Assembly: GCF_013201545.1 (NCBI RefSeq)
Contig: NZ_CP053746.1
Location: forward strand, 4,850,501-4,914,500
Source: Pseudomonas graminis
GTDB taxonomy: Bacteria; Pseudomonadota; Gammaproteobacteria; Pseudomonadales; Pseudomonadaceae
Direction: 5' to 3'
Length of the DNA: 64,000 nt
Part shown: piece by piece, positions 8,478 to 17,636 of the stretch
Numbering within the stretch: the first letter of the stretch is position 1
How the letters are laid out: each line of letters begins with the position of its first letter
Notes under the pieces: generated by a model
Told to the model about the DNA's origin: nothing
The model's database searches: none
Seen by the model: the letters and a program-made list of their open reading frames with translations, nothing else
Position numbers and translations under genes: made by a program

Positions 8478-9881
8478 TCAGCGTGTCGCAGGACGCTCCA
8501 ATGAACTGCGCGCCTGATCAAATGCGAGGTAGTACTTGTTGACGCTGTTGACGTAACTCACGACGTTCTTGCCGCCCTGCTCCATGGCGACGCGCTCGAC
8601 CTGGAAAAACCACTGATTCGGGTTGAGCCCCTGTCGCTTCGCTTCCATGCGCATGGCCTGCACCCGCTCGGGGCCCAGGTTGTAGGCGGCCAGGGTAAAG
8701 GCCATGCGCTCGCGTTCATTGATTTTCGGGCTGGCGAAAAACTTGCGCCGTAGCAGCGCCATGTACTTGCTCGCCGCCTGCACGTTGCCGTCGAGGTCGT
8801 GAATGTTGTCGACGCCGACGCGCTGGGCAGCCGACGGCGTGATCTGCAGCAGACCGGTGGCGCCGCTGCCACCCTTGGCAACCGGGTTGAGCGCGGACTC
8901 CTTGAAGGCCACGGCAGCGAGGTCGAGCCAGTCCATCTTTTGTTTGTCGGCATGCAGTTGCAGCGTAGGGCGCAGTTTTTCCAGGCGTTGACGGTCTTCG
9001 CGGGCCAACGGATTGTGGATCTGATAGCGATCCTTGTAGGCGGTCTGGAAGGCCGCGTCCTGATTGCGCGGCGGTTCGTAGGTTTGCAGGAAACGGTCAA
9101 CAGCGCCGCGCAGCATGATCGCGTCCTTGCGCACGAACCAGTTCATCTCCCCCGGGTCGCTCAGGGCGGCGGTGCGGTCGATGCGCAGTTTCGGCATCAC
9201 TTTGGCCCAGCGCTCGGCAATGGGTTGCTCGACCACGGTCAAGTGGTAAACCCCGGCCTGAACCATTTCCAGCACGTCCTCCACGGCCAGGCTCGGATCA
9301 ACCCATTCGATCTTCACCGGCGGCAGCTTGCGCAGGGCCAGTTTCTGATTCAGCTGCAGGATGGCTTGGTCAGCGGCGCTGCCACTGGACAGCATCAGCG
9401 TGCGGCCGGAGAGCTGTTCGGGATGCCTGAGGCCCCGCTCACCCTTGACACCGACCACCACCAGCGGCACTTGGGCGACCACCGGTTCAGAGGCGTCGAC
9501 ATAGCGCGCAGCACTGGCATCGAGCATTTCGCCTGGCGCGACCATGTCACCTTCGCCCCGCTGCAGCGCGGCCAGCAGTTGGTCCTTGGCTTTGGGAATG
9601 AGTTTGAGGGAGATCTTCTGACCGTCGCGGGCGTGGCTGTTGAGGTAGGTTTCGAACGCCTGCAAGCGACGGCACTCGACGCCAATAGGCTCACCCTGAA
9701 CTTCAGCGGAGCTGTTGCGGCTTTGATTAACCAGCACCCGCAGGACTTTGCCGCTGCGAATCGCCGGCAGGTCGCGCACCTGATTCTTTTTAATCACCAC
9801 GGGCGGGCCGGCAGGGCGCGGCGACGCATGGCTGGGCACGGCCATGACACACATCAGGGAAAACAGGGACGCGCGGATCAT
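8478..9881 (-). CDS. MltF-like periplasmic lytic transglycosylase with solute-binding domain
   Basis: The ATG at 9881 has GGAG five bases upstream and starts a signal peptide (MIRASLFSLMCVMAVPSHA), giving 468 residues. Residues about 40-285 resemble a type 3 solute-binding domain (VLRVLVNQSRNS, GEGDMVAPGEML). The C-terminal SLT domain carries the catalytic glutamate in AVAFKESALNP (E328), followed by GATGLLQITPSAA and AAYNLGPERV. This arrangement is that of MltF, which cleaves the MurNAc-GlcNAc bond with 1,6-anhydro product and is controlled by its binding module. The signal peptide has no lipobox, so unlike some relatives it should be soluble in the periplasm. Confidence 0.85.
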   Translation of the reverse strand: MIRASLFSLMCVMAVPSHASPRPAGPPVVIKKNQVRDLPAIRSGKVLRVLVNQSRNSSAEVQGEPIGVECRRLQAFETYLNSHARDGQKISLKLIPKAKDQLLAALQRGEGDMVAPGEMLDASAARYVDASEPVVAQVPLVVVGVKGERGLRHPEQLSGRTLMLSSGSAADQAILQLNQKLALRKLPPVKIEWVDPSLAVEDVLEMVQAGVYHLTVVEQPIAERWAKVMPKLRIDRTAALSDPGEMNWFVRKDAIMLRGAVDRFLQTYEPPRNQDAAFQTAYKDRYQIHNPLAREDRQRLEKLRPTLQLHADKQKMDWLDLAAVAFKESALNPVAKGGSGATGLLQITPSAAQRVGVDNIHDLDGNVQAASKYMALLRRKFFASPKINERERMAFTLAAYNLGPERVQAMRMEAKRQGLNPNQWFFQVERVAMEQGGKNVVSYVNSVNKYYLAFDQARSSLERPATR

Positions 9882-10078
9882 TGACGCTCCGATGAAAGGC
9901 CGAAAAAAACGGGCTTGAAGTCTGTGCCCCGCAGCTGACCGGCTGGCCGTAAGGATCGCGGCATGCGTCAACAAAAGCGGGGTCACAGGATTGGGTATTC
10001 CAAGCAGTTGAGCCTGCTTGTTTTTTATCGCTTCAATCGCTCTGGTATTCTTCTCGGCCTCTGGCCTGAGGTAGCACC

Positions 10079-10903
10079 ATGCAACTAATAGACATTGGCG
10101 TCAACTTGACCAACCCCAGCTTCGCCGGCCGCGAACGCGCGGTGGTGGAACGCGCGTACGCCGCCGGCGTCGGCCAGTTGATCCTCACCGGCACCGACGT
10201 CGAAGGCAGCGAACAGGCCCTGGCCTTATCCCGCAGGCTCGACGAAAGCGCAGAGCGGTTGTTCAGCACCGCCGGCATTCATCCCCATTCGGCAAGTGCC
10301 TGGACCAGCGAAACCGAACGCCAGCTCAGGGCGCTGTTGCGTGAAAAAACCGTTTGCGCCGTGGGTGAATGCGGGCTGGATTTCAATCGAGACTTCTCCC
10401 CTCGCCCGCAGCAGGAAAAAGTCCTGGAAGCGCACCTGGCGCTGGCCGTCGAGCTGCAGCTGCCAGTGTTTCTGCATGAGCGCGACGCCGACGAGCGCCT
10501 GCTCGCGATTGTGCGGGATTTTCGTGATCAGCTCCCGGCGGCGGTGATTCACTGCTTCACCGGGGAGAAACGTGCGCTGTTCAACTACCTGGACCTTGAT
10601 CTGCACATCGGCATCACCGGGTGGATCTGCGACGAACGCCGGGGCACGCACCTGCACCCGCTGGTCCGCGAGATTCCCCGCGGCCGGCTGATGCTGGAGA
10701 GCGACGCGCCCTACCTGCTGCCCCGCACCTTGCGACCCAAACCGAAAAACGGCCGCAACGAGCCGGCCTACCTGCCCGAGGTCTTGCGCGAAGTGGCGCT
10801 GCACCGAGGTGAAAGCTACGACGACGTTGCGGGCCACACCACCGATTGCGCTCGGGGGTTCTTTTCGTTGCCGGTGGTTGCGGCCCTCGTTCAAGCATCC
10901 TGA
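10079..10903 (+). CDS. tatD: TatD-family metal-dependent deoxyribonuclease
   Basis: 274 residues, the usual TatD length, from an ATG preceded by GAGG. All metal-ligand motifs are visible: DIGVNL at the N-terminus, [39 protein letters not shown] and the [10 protein letters not shown] signature. TatD enzymes are TIM-barrel 3'-5' exonucleases working in DNA repair and DNA degradation in the cytosol. Divergent from the transglycosylase gene; the next 200 bases hold one REP-like repeat. Confidence 0.9.
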   Translation: MQLIDIGVNLTNPSFAGRERAVVERAYAAGVGQLILTGTDVEGSEQALALSRRLDESAERLFSTAGIHPHSASAWTSETERQLRALLREKTVCAVGECGLDFNRDFSPRPQQEKVLEAHLALAVELQLPVFLHERDADERLLAIVRDFRDQLPAAVIHCFTGEKRALFNYLDLDLHIGITGWICDERRGTHLHPLVREIPRGRLMLESDAPYLLPRTLRPKPKNGRNEPAYLPEVLREVALHRGESYDDVAGHTTDCARGFFSLPVVAALVQAS

Positions 10904-10933
10904 ACGTGCGACCTGGCAAGAACGCCCTGACAT

Positions 10934-10958
10934 GGTGGGAGCGAGCTTGCTCGCGAAT
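10934..10958. repeat. REP-type palindrome (GAGCGAGCTTGCTCGC class)
   Basis: GTGGGAGCGAGCTTGCTCGCG is an imperfect palindrome 30 bases after the tatD stop. The same sequence recurs at 27496, 54871 and, as the GAGTGAGC variant, at 27431 and 54940. This is one of the common intergenic repeats of the P. fluorescens group. Confidence 0.85.
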
Positions 10959-11104
10959 GCGTCGACTCGTCCGTTCAAACGTCAGCGGCTGAAATGCTGC
11001 CTATCGAGCTGATAGCAATCCTCGATTCGCCGAAGTGAACCTCCAGGCCTATTCTCACCTCTATCGAAAACACTTCTTGTTTACGTTTCACCGAGGTAAG
11101 CGTC

Positions 11105-11326
11105 ATGCCCAAGTTCATCACGGATCTTCACATCGGCGAATTCTTTCACTCAACCCGCAAAGAAGGCCGGCCATCCAGTGCGGTGCTGTCGTCACTGGCG
11201 TTCCCGCTGTCCATCGTCTCCGGCCTGTTGCTGCTGGACGGCGCGTTCAACGGCAGCCTGACCTCCGCCGCCATTGGCGTGCTAGGGCTGGTCGCTGCCC
11301 AAGCCCTAAAAGCCCGAGGTCAATAA
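11105..11326 (+). CDS. Small two-helix membrane protein of unknown function
   Basis: 73 residues from an ATG with a GAGG ribosome site (CGAGGTAAGCGTC). A polar N-terminal 28 residues is followed by two hydrophobic stretches (LAFPLSIVSGLLLLDG and AAIGVLGLVAAQAL) separated by NGS. The C-terminus is basic. No family is recognised. The good ribosome site and coding-like composition support a real gene. Confidence 0.65.
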   Translation: MPKFITDLHIGEFFHSTRKEGRPSSAVLSSLAFPLSIVSGLLLLDGAFNGSLTSAAIGVLGLVAAQALKARGQ

Positions 11327-11391
11327 GGCCTCAGGTTTTTAGCGCTCTCTGTATGCGTCGCGTGGACCTGCGTGAGCTCACTTGCTTCCGA

Positions 11392-12186
11392 TCAGCCAAA
11401 GACCGTTACCGTCTGACGACTGATCGCCACCAACTCCCCTTTCGGCGTCCACAGCGCCGCGGCGGTATGACCGTAACCATCGCGGGCATGCTCGATCACC
11501 GCTCGGTACTGCGTCCAGTCATGGGTCGTCATCGCGGGCAACGGCTGCACGAACTCGATCGTCCAGGTTAAAGAACTCCCCGGCGCCGGCTTGCTTAGAT
11601 GCGGCAGCACGGCCGGTGGCCAGGTGTCGACCAGCGCCAGCAGATGCGCTTCGGTCAACGGCTCCTCTTCCACGTCACGCAAGCGCGCGTAACCGCCGAT
11701 CGCCCCCGATGGCGTGTTGGAAAACGGCAGGCCGCCGAGCGCCCAACGCAGGTCAATGAAGCGCAGGTATTCCGGCATCACGCCCGAGACAAACGGAAAC
11801 GGCTGGATGTCGTTCACCGGCTTGAACACGGGTGCAGGCTCGGCCTGCACTGAAATAACCGACTCACGGGGCGCGCCGAAGCTGCCCTGAATCAGGGTCA
11901 TGACCTCGCCGTGCTGCATCGCCCGGCCCAGGACCTGACTGACAGCCTTGCCTTTGCGCAGGATCTCCACTTTAAAGGAAATCGGCGTGTCGATGGCCGG
12001 CGGTGCCACAAAACAGATCGCCAACGAGCGAACCGGCCGCTCCGTTGGCACCCTCGCGCGCATCGTTTCATACATCAACGCCGCCATCAGCCCGCCGAAG
12101 CAGGCGCGGCCCTGGGCCCACGAGGCAGGGATGCTGACGGATTCGGGATGGGTGCGGACAGCGTCGAGCAGCTCGGAAAATTTCAT
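11392..12186 (-). CDS. TesB-like double-hotdog acyl-CoA thioesterase
   Basis: 264 residues from the ATG at 12186, with another ATG two codons upstream. The N-terminal hotdog half contains GRACFGGLMAALMYETM. The C-terminal half has the TesB-type catalytic aspartate in LVDTWPPAV and the threonine in SSLTWTIEFVQ. These proteins hydrolyse acyl-CoA thioesters in the cytosol. The chain-length preference cannot be read from sequence. No operon partner: the CHAD gene on the same strand lies 135 bases upstream and the 73-residue membrane-protein gene converges from the other side. Confidence 0.75.
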   Translation of the reverse strand: MKFSELLDAVRTHPESVSIPASWAQGRACFGGLMAALMYETMRARVPTERPVRSLAICFVAPPAIDTPISFKVEILRKGKAVSQVLGRAMQHGEVMTLIQGSFGAPRESVISVQAEPAPVFKPVNDIQPFPFVSGVMPEYLRFIDLRWALGGLPFSNTPSGAIGGYARLRDVEEEPLTEAHLLALVDTWPPAVLPHLSKPAPGSSLTWTIEFVQPLPAMTTHDWTQYRAVIEHARDGYGHTAAALWTPKGELVAISRQTVTVFG

Positions 12187-12321
12187 GCGCATTCCAGGGT
12201 GGCGGCGGGATGTGCGAATGGTAGCGAGTGAGCCGCCGCAGGACAGGGTTTATAACCGCCAATCCTGCGGACCAGACTGTTTAAAACCGCCGGGCTCGAC
12301 AACCCTGCGGGCCAGCCGGCC

Positions 12322-13101
12322 TCAGCGCGGAGAATGTTTACCAAAGCAGGCCTTGTACAAGCGCTCCAGTACTGTGTCGGACTTTTGTTCGGCACGATGA
12401 ATGCCCAATTCCCAACTTGCTACGCAAGGCGCGAGATCCGCCTGATGCCGGGCCTGTTCCAGCCATTGCAGATGATCATGCCAATCGCCCAGGGCGCCCT
12501 GGGCCGCTTTGAGACGGCGTTGCATGTCTTTCGGCTGATGGCTCAGTTCCGGGTAGGCCTCGCCGGCGTAACGCACGCGCTTGATCAGCAGGCGCAGACG
12601 ATGACGGTCGTGGGCAGGGTCGCCCATGGCTTCGCGCAGTTGCTTCCACTGTTTGTCCAGACGTTTTTCAATGCGCCGCTCCAGCGTGTCGAGCAAGCCA
12701 TGGCGCTCCTGGGTGCGCAGCAGCGCCGGCAATTGATCGAGCACGCCAAACAGCCGATTCAGTTCTGCAGAACCGGCCACTTCCGGGCACGCAGTGTTCA
12801 GGTACTGATCGCGTTTGGCCGCCGCCTCGGGCAGACCCTGCTCATCAAGGAATGCGGCCAGCACCTGCATGTCACGCAAAGGCGTGGTCAGCGCACCGAC
12901 CTCCTTCGCCGCCGCTTCCACCTGATCCAGCCCCGGCAGACCCCGCAGCGGGCGCAAAACGCTGCGCAGGCGGCGGACGTTGGTGCGCAGGTCGTGCAGC
13001 GCTTCGCTGTCGGTGGAGACTTCCAGCCGCGCGTGGCAGGCAAGCAGTTTGATGTTGAGACCGATAATCTCGGCGACCAGGTGATCGACCATCGCTGACA
13101 T
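12322..13101 (-). CDS. CHAD-domain protein
   Basis: 259 residues from an ATG with AAGGAG seven bases upstream. It is an all-helical CHAD domain rich in conserved basic residues and histidines: LHDLRTNVRRLRSVLRP near the N-terminus, and DRHRLRLLIKRVRYAGE in the second repeat. CHAD domains bind inorganic polyphosphate and are often found with CYTH triphosphatases; no CYTH domain is fused here. The short gap to the next gene on the same strand (36 bases after the tgpA stop) suggests that it may be transcribed with the tgpA operon. Confidence 0.85.
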   Translation of the reverse strand: MSAMVDHLVAEIIGLNIKLLACHARLEVSTDSEALHDLRTNVRRLRSVLRPLRGLPGLDQVEAAAKEVGALTTPLRDMQVLAAFLDEQGLPEAAAKRDQYLNTACPEVAGSAELNRLFGVLDQLPALLRTQERHGLLDTLERRIEKRLDKQWKQLREAMGDPAHDRHRLRLLIKRVRYAGEAYPELSHQPKDMQRRLKAAQGALGDWHDHLQWLEQARHQADLAPCVASWELGIHRAEQKSDTVLERLYKACFGKHSPR

Positions 13102-13137
13102 GAAGCACTCCTTGGTTGAAGATGAATGTCTGATGAT

Positions 13138-15138
13138 TTACGGCCGCTTGCCCTTCACAGCGGACAAACGCCACGGCAGGCTGCGGCGCAGGGATTTCAG
13201 GCGCTGGCGCAGAGCGCCGACGGAGCCGTCTGCCCCGGCATAGCGCTGGGCCTCGAACTCGTGGGCGAAATCCCTGATCGCCCCGGCGTGCACCGGAAGC
13301 TGCTCGGCAGCTCGTTGCGCGAACGCCTGAGCGCCTTCACCCGGCTGACGTTTAAGACCCTGCCTGGCCAGCAGACGTTCGAAATGGTTGAACAGGCGCA
13401 GCTGCGAATCACTTTCGCGCCGCCACGGCTTGAACAGCCACAGCGCCAGCAGGCCGAGAATAATCGCTGCGCCGCCAGCAAACACCGGCGCCTGAAACCC
13501 TGAAAACCAGCGGCCGAGCACTTGCAGTTGCTGCTGCCCCTGATAGCCCAGCACCCAGCGTTGCCAGCCGTAATTGAGGGTGTCCCAGCTCATGCGGATC
13601 GAATTGACCCAGGCCAGGTGCCGATAGCGCAGCGGGGACATTGGCGAATCGCCAAGAAAGTCCTCGTCAGCGGCGAGCGCCTGTTCAAGCCCTTGCTCGA
13701 CCCGCGCGGGTGCCACCGCGGCGGTCGGGTCGACACTGCGCCAACCCACGTTCGGTTGCCAGTATTCGACCCAGGCGTGGGCATCGAACTGGCGCACGGT
13801 CAGGTAATTGCCATCCGGGTTCAGCTCGCCGCCCTGATAACCGGCGACCACCCGCGCCGGCACGCCCGCCGCCCGGAGTGCGAAGGTCATGGCGCCGGCG
13901 TAGTGGGCACAGAAACCGGCACGGCTGCCGAACAGAAAATCATCGATGCTATTGGCCCCCAGCGCGGGAGGTTTGAGGGTGTAACGAAACGGCTGCGAGG
14001 TGAAATATGACAGCAGCGCGTCCACCACGGCGTCGGTGCCGGCATGGCGCCGATGCTGGTCCGCTGCCCATTCGCGCACCTGGGGATTGCCCTTGGCCGG
14101 CAGCTGCAGGGCCTGCAACCGGGCGCCGTCGCTGAGCACGGTTTCCCGCACGGCGTCAGGCCAGGACTCGACGCTATAGAGCATCGATTGTTCGAGCGGT
14201 CGCCGACGTTGCCAGCGGAAATCGCTCATCTGCCGTACGCCAGCCAGATCGATCTGGCCCACGTCGAGGGTCATCAGCCACGGCTTGCCGGTCGGCTCCA
14301 GCACCACGCTGTAGCTGACCTGCTCGCCTTCCCGACGCCACAACGGCGCGTCAGGCACTTGCGCCCGCGAGGATTGCGACCAGCGTCTGCCGTCGAACTG
14401 CTCCAGGGTCAGCGCGCGCCAGTACAGCTGATTGCGCGGCGGCAGCGGGCCCTCAAAACTCGCGCGAAACACCAGCTCCGCAGATTTGCTCAGCTCGGCG
14501 ATGTCCCCCGGCGCCATGCTGTCGGACAGCCCGGTCAGCGCCTTGTTGCTCGGTTGTGGCAACGACCACAGCGGCTCAAGACGCGGAAAGAACAGAAAGA
14601 GAAGAAGCATCAGCGGCACGGCCTGCAACAGCAGTTTGGCCGACAGTCGCAACGTGGCCCCCGGCTTGCCGGAGATGCCGGACTGTTGCAGGCCGATCAG
14701 CGCGGCCAGCAGGGTGGTGATTGGCAGCAAGGTGAACAGGCCCCACAGCAGCGAGTCTTCGAACAGATAGCCGACCGCGATGCAGAAGAAGCCGAGAAAG
14801 ATCAGCACCAGGGCATCGCGGCGATTCTGCATTTCCAGCATCTTCAGAATGAACGCGGCGATCAGCAGCGCCGCCCCTGCATCCAGACCAATCAAACTGC
14901 CCCGCGCCAGATAAATGCCCCCGGCGGTACCCACCAGCAGTCCCGATTTGATCCAGGTGCCGGGCATCCTCACGCGCATGCGGAAGATCTGAATCCGCCA
15001 GAACGAACAGACCAGCCACAGCACGATCAACGCCACCGGCACATGCAAAGCGAACGGCACGATCACCAGCGCCTGGGCGATCAGCAGCCAGTTGAGGCTG
15101 ACCCGAGGGATCGGTCTGGCGAGGCTTGAAGAGGTCAT
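13138..15138 (-). CDS. tgpA: TgpA, DUF3488/transglutaminase-like membrane protein
   Basis: The ATG at 15138 gives 666 residues, close to the length of P. aeruginosa TgpA. The N-terminal third has about six membrane helices. A large periplasmic domain carries the transglutaminase-like triad: Cys410 in SRAGFCAHYAG, His454 in FDAHAWVEYW and Asp470 in WRSVDPT. One further membrane helix (about 545-570) precedes a DUF4129-like cytoplasmic tail. TgpA is essential in P. aeruginosa and is thought to act on the cell envelope; its exact reaction is not established. It is the last gene of the MoxR-DUF58-TgpA set, starting 13 bases after the DUF58 stop. Confidence 0.9.
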   Translation of the reverse strand: MTSSSLARPIPRVSLNWLLIAQALVIVPFALHVPVALIVLWLVCSFWRIQIFRMRVRMPGTWIKSGLLVGTAGGIYLARGSLIGLDAGAALLIAAFILKMLEMQNRRDALVLIFLGFFCIAVGYLFEDSLLWGLFTLLPITTLLAALIGLQQSGISGKPGATLRLSAKLLLQAVPLMLLLFLFFPRLEPLWSLPQPSNKALTGLSDSMAPGDIAELSKSAELVFRASFEGPLPPRNQLYWRALTLEQFDGRRWSQSSRAQVPDAPLWRREGEQVSYSVVLEPTGKPWLMTLDVGQIDLAGVRQMSDFRWQRRRPLEQSMLYSVESWPDAVRETVLSDGARLQALQLPAKGNPQVREWAADQHRRHAGTDAVVDALLSYFTSQPFRYTLKPPALGANSIDDFLFGSRAGFCAHYAGAMTFALRAAGVPARVVAGYQGGELNPDGNYLTVRQFDAHAWVEYWQPNVGWRSVDPTAAVAPARVEQGLEQALAADEDFLGDSPMSPLRYRHLAWVNSIRMSWDTLNYGWQRWVLGYQGQQQLQVLGRWFSGFQAPVFAGGAAIILGLLALWLFKPWRRESDSQLRLFNHFERLLARQGLKRQPGEGAQAFAQRAAEQLPVHAGAIRDFAHEFEAQRYAGADGSVGALRQRLKSLRRSLPWRLSAVKGKRP

Positions 15139-15151
15139 CGCGCGTCGCCTT

Positions 15152-16108
15152 TCATGCCCGCACCCCGTACAGCGCCAGCTGGCGCAAACAGTCTTCGCGG
15201 TGGGCGTCGCCACTGTCCACCGCCGAAAGGAAACCGGGCAGCTTCAGGGCGAACGGCTGCTGACGCTGGGACAATTCCAGCACCCAGTAACACAAGCGCG
15301 ACAGCCGCTCTTCGATATCCCCGCCCAGGGCCATGAAGTCCAGACACAGATCATGGCCGCTAAGGTCGCTGAACTCTTTGAACATCAACCCCTGCCCTCG
15401 CGACCAGGCTTTCCAATGCATGCGCCGCATCGAATCACCCGGCTGCCACAGGCGCAGGCCCTGATAATCATCGACGCCCGGCCCCGTCGTCGCGTGGCCG
15501 TCGTCCTCGGCATGGGGCTGCACCCCTTGCAGCAGCGGCATCTTCCCGGCCAGCGGTTGCGGGTAGATCAGCACGGTCTGTTCCAGGTCCAGCCAGCTCC
15601 AGGCTCGAAAGATCCCCAGCGGAAACACGCTTTCCACGCGCAAGCGCGGCGCCCGCATCCAGCCGCGTTTGAGCGCCGGCAAGGTCAGGCTGACGTCGAC
15701 CAGCCGCTCGGCCTCGACGTCGGTCTGCTCCAGTTGTTCGCTGTCCCAGCCCAAGGCAATCGCCTGATGGCCATGGCCGCTGCTTTCCAGACGCAGGCGC
15801 AGTTGCACCGGTTCGCCGACGAACACCGAACGCGCATGACCGCCGCTCAGAATCAGCCCGCTGACATTGCGGTAGGTGTGCAGAATGGCGAGCACACCCA
15901 CCGACAGCATCAGGAACGTCAGGCCGTAGGCGAGGCTGTTCTGGTAGTTGATCGAGACCAACAGCAATAGAAACAGAATGAGCGCGTAGGTACCGCCGAC
16001 CCGGGTCGGCAGGATGAAGATTCGGCGGTGATCCAGCTCGACTCGCGACGCCGGGGGAATGCGGCGTCCCACCCAGCGCTGCCAGACCGGTTCGAAGCGT
16101 TCGATCAC
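15152..16108 (-). CDS. DUF58 (von Willebrand A-like) membrane protein
   Basis: I choose the GTG at 16108 because GGGAGG lies ten bases upstream and GTGA overlaps the stop of the moxR gene; an ATG at 16135 is the alternative. The product has about 318 residues, with two adjacent membrane helices near the N-terminus (TYALILFLLLLVSI, LTFLMLSVGVLAIL). It carries the DUF58 signature with GVDDYQGLRLWQPGDSMRRM and HWKAWSRG. DUF58 proteins occur with MoxR ATPases, probably as the VWA-like partner remodelled by the ATPase at the membrane. Confidence 0.85.
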   Translation of the reverse strand: MIERFEPVWQRWVGRRIPPASRVELDHRRIFILPTRVGGTYALILFLLLLVSINYQNSLAYGLTFLMLSVGVLAILHTYRNVSGLILSGGHARSVFVGEPVQLRLRLESSGHGHQAIALGWDSEQLEQTDVEAERLVDVSLTLPALKRGWMRAPRLRVESVFPLGIFRAWSWLDLEQTVLIYPQPLAGKMPLLQGVQPHAEDDGHATTGPGVDDYQGLRLWQPGDSMRRMHWKAWSRGQGLMFKEFSDLSGHDLCLDFMALGGDIEERLSRLCYWVLELSQRQQPFALKLPGFLSAVDSGDAHREDCLRQLALYGVRA

Positions 16109-17022
16109 AGCACCGGCACCTCCCGCATTAGCCACTGGACCAGCGCGCCGCCGCCATGCCCGGTCGGGTCGGTGCGTTCGCGCAGGCGGTGGCCGATGAC
16201 GGCGGGCAGAATCGCCTGCACGTCTTCGGGAATCACGTAATCCCGTCCGGCGAGCAACGCCCAGGCCCGCGCCGCCGACAGGATCGCCAGGCTCGCGCGG
16301 GGGGACAGGCCATAGGCAAATTGCGGCTGGCTGCGCGTGGCATCGACCAGCCGCAGCACGTAATCAACCAGAGCGTCGCTGGCCCGTACCTGACGCGCCT
16401 GTTGCTGAAGGGACGCGAGTTCGGCGTGGTCCAGCAACGGCTCGAGGCGCGGCAGCAGGTCGCGGCGGGATTCACCCAGCAGCAGAGCTTTTTCCGCCGA
16501 ACGCGCGGGATAGCCAAGGGACAGGCGCATGAGGAAGCGGTCCAGTTGAGATTCTGGCAAAGCGAAGGTGCCGCCCTGGCTGAACGGGTTCTGGGTGGCG
16601 ATGACGAAAAACGGGTCGGGCAGCAAACGGGTCGCGCCCTCGATGGTGACCTGGCCCTCTTCCATGGCTTCCAGCAGTGCGCTTTGGCTCTTGGGGGTGG
16701 CGCGGTTGATTTCGTCGGCCAGCACCAGCTCGGCGAAGATCGGCCCGGGGTGAAAAGTGAATTGCCCGGTGTCGCGATCAAACACCGACGTGCCGAGGAT
16801 GTCGCCCGGCAGCAGATCGGAGGTGAATTGAATGCGCTGAAAGCTCAGGCCCAAGACCCGCGCGAGGGTATGGCTGAGGGTGGTTTTGCCCATGCCGGGC
16901 AAGTCTTCGATCAACAGATGCCCGCCGCCCAGCAGACAGGTCAGCGCCAGCCTGACCTGTGGCTCCTTGCCCAGCACCACTTCATTGATTGCGTTGAGAC
17001 ACGCATCCAGTTTTCTGCCCAT
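16105..17022 (-). CDS. MoxR-family AAA+ ATPase
   Basis: 305 residues, preceded by GGGGAGG. Walker A is EDLPGMGKTTLS and Walker B is LVLADEINRATPKSQSALLE. The sensor segment FFVIATQNPFSQGGTFALPESQLDRF and a C-terminal lid complete the MoxR family pattern. MoxR ATPases act as chaperone-like remodellers for VWA-domain partners. As first gene of the run with DUF58 and tgpA it probably supports assembly or activation of that envelope system. No specific promoter is evident in the 175 bases upstream. Confidence 0.9.
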   Translation of the reverse strand: MGRKLDACLNAINEVVLGKEPQVRLALTCLLGGGHLLIEDLPGMGKTTLSHTLARVLGLSFQRIQFTSDLLPGDILGTSVFDRDTGQFTFHPGPIFAELVLADEINRATPKSQSALLEAMEEGQVTIEGATRLLPDPFFVIATQNPFSQGGTFALPESQLDRFLMRLSLGYPARSAEKALLLGESRRDLLPRLEPLLDHAELASLQQQARQVRASDALVDYVLRLVDATRSQPQFAYGLSPRASLAILSAARAWALLAGRDYVIPEDVQAILPAVIGHRLRERTDPTGHGGGALVQWLMREVPVL

Positions 17023-17197
17023 CGGAAGGCCTCCCCAGGCGACTGCTCATGGCTAATAGGACTGCAGACGATGCCAGACGTGCAGCCACTGTAAGGTCAG
17101 CGTAGGCGTTTTCGCTAGAGCGGGTTCGGTGAATTGAGGGACGTGCGGGGTGAAGGGAGGGACGCGCGGTGTCAGGCACCGCGCGGGGTAAAGCAGA

Positions 17198-17476
17198 TCA
17201 GCGACCCGCGCGGGACTCACGGATATAGAAACGGGCTTTCTCGGCTTTCTCGGAGCAACCCTCGAACGCCTCGAACTGCTGCTGCGTCTTGGCGCCAGTC
17301 AGCAGCGACAGGGCCTTGGAGTAGCTGACCGTACCGGCGAAACCTTCGGCCTTGGCCAGATCGAGCTCATGCCAGGCCGCGTCAAGGTTGGTGGCGCAGC
17401 TGTCGCGGTAGGCCGTTTTGCCGGCGCAACCGGTGAGAACCAGCGCCAACAGGGGCAGGCAGATCCAGGCTTTCAT
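17198..17476 (-). CDS. Small outer-membrane-type lipoprotein
   Basis: The ATG at 17476 with GAGG upstream gives 92 residues. MKAWICLPLLALVLTGC is a clear type II signal peptide with lipobox LTGC and cleavage before Cys17, leaving about 76 residues. The mature part is helical with a second and third cysteine (DSCATNLDAA, FEGCSEKAEKARF). No lipoprotein-retaining Asp follows the lipidated Cys (it is C-A-G), so outer-membrane sorting is likely. Function unknown. Confidence 0.75.
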   Translation of the reverse strand: MKAWICLPLLALVLTGCAGKTAYRDSCATNLDAAWHELDLAKAEGFAGTVSYSKALSLLTGAKTQQQFEAFEGCSEKAEKARFYIRESRAGR

Positions 17477-17636
17477 GGGTGTTACCTCAACTAAGGAAAT
17501 CATTGATGCGGCTTTGACGGTGCGGCGATGCAAAAGTGCCACACCGGGGGGATGCACGATACCTGTTTCGGGCCGTTGGCGTTACGCTGGTGTGTGACGA
17601 ATCGGCTGACTGAGTGCTGACAATGGGAAACCGCAC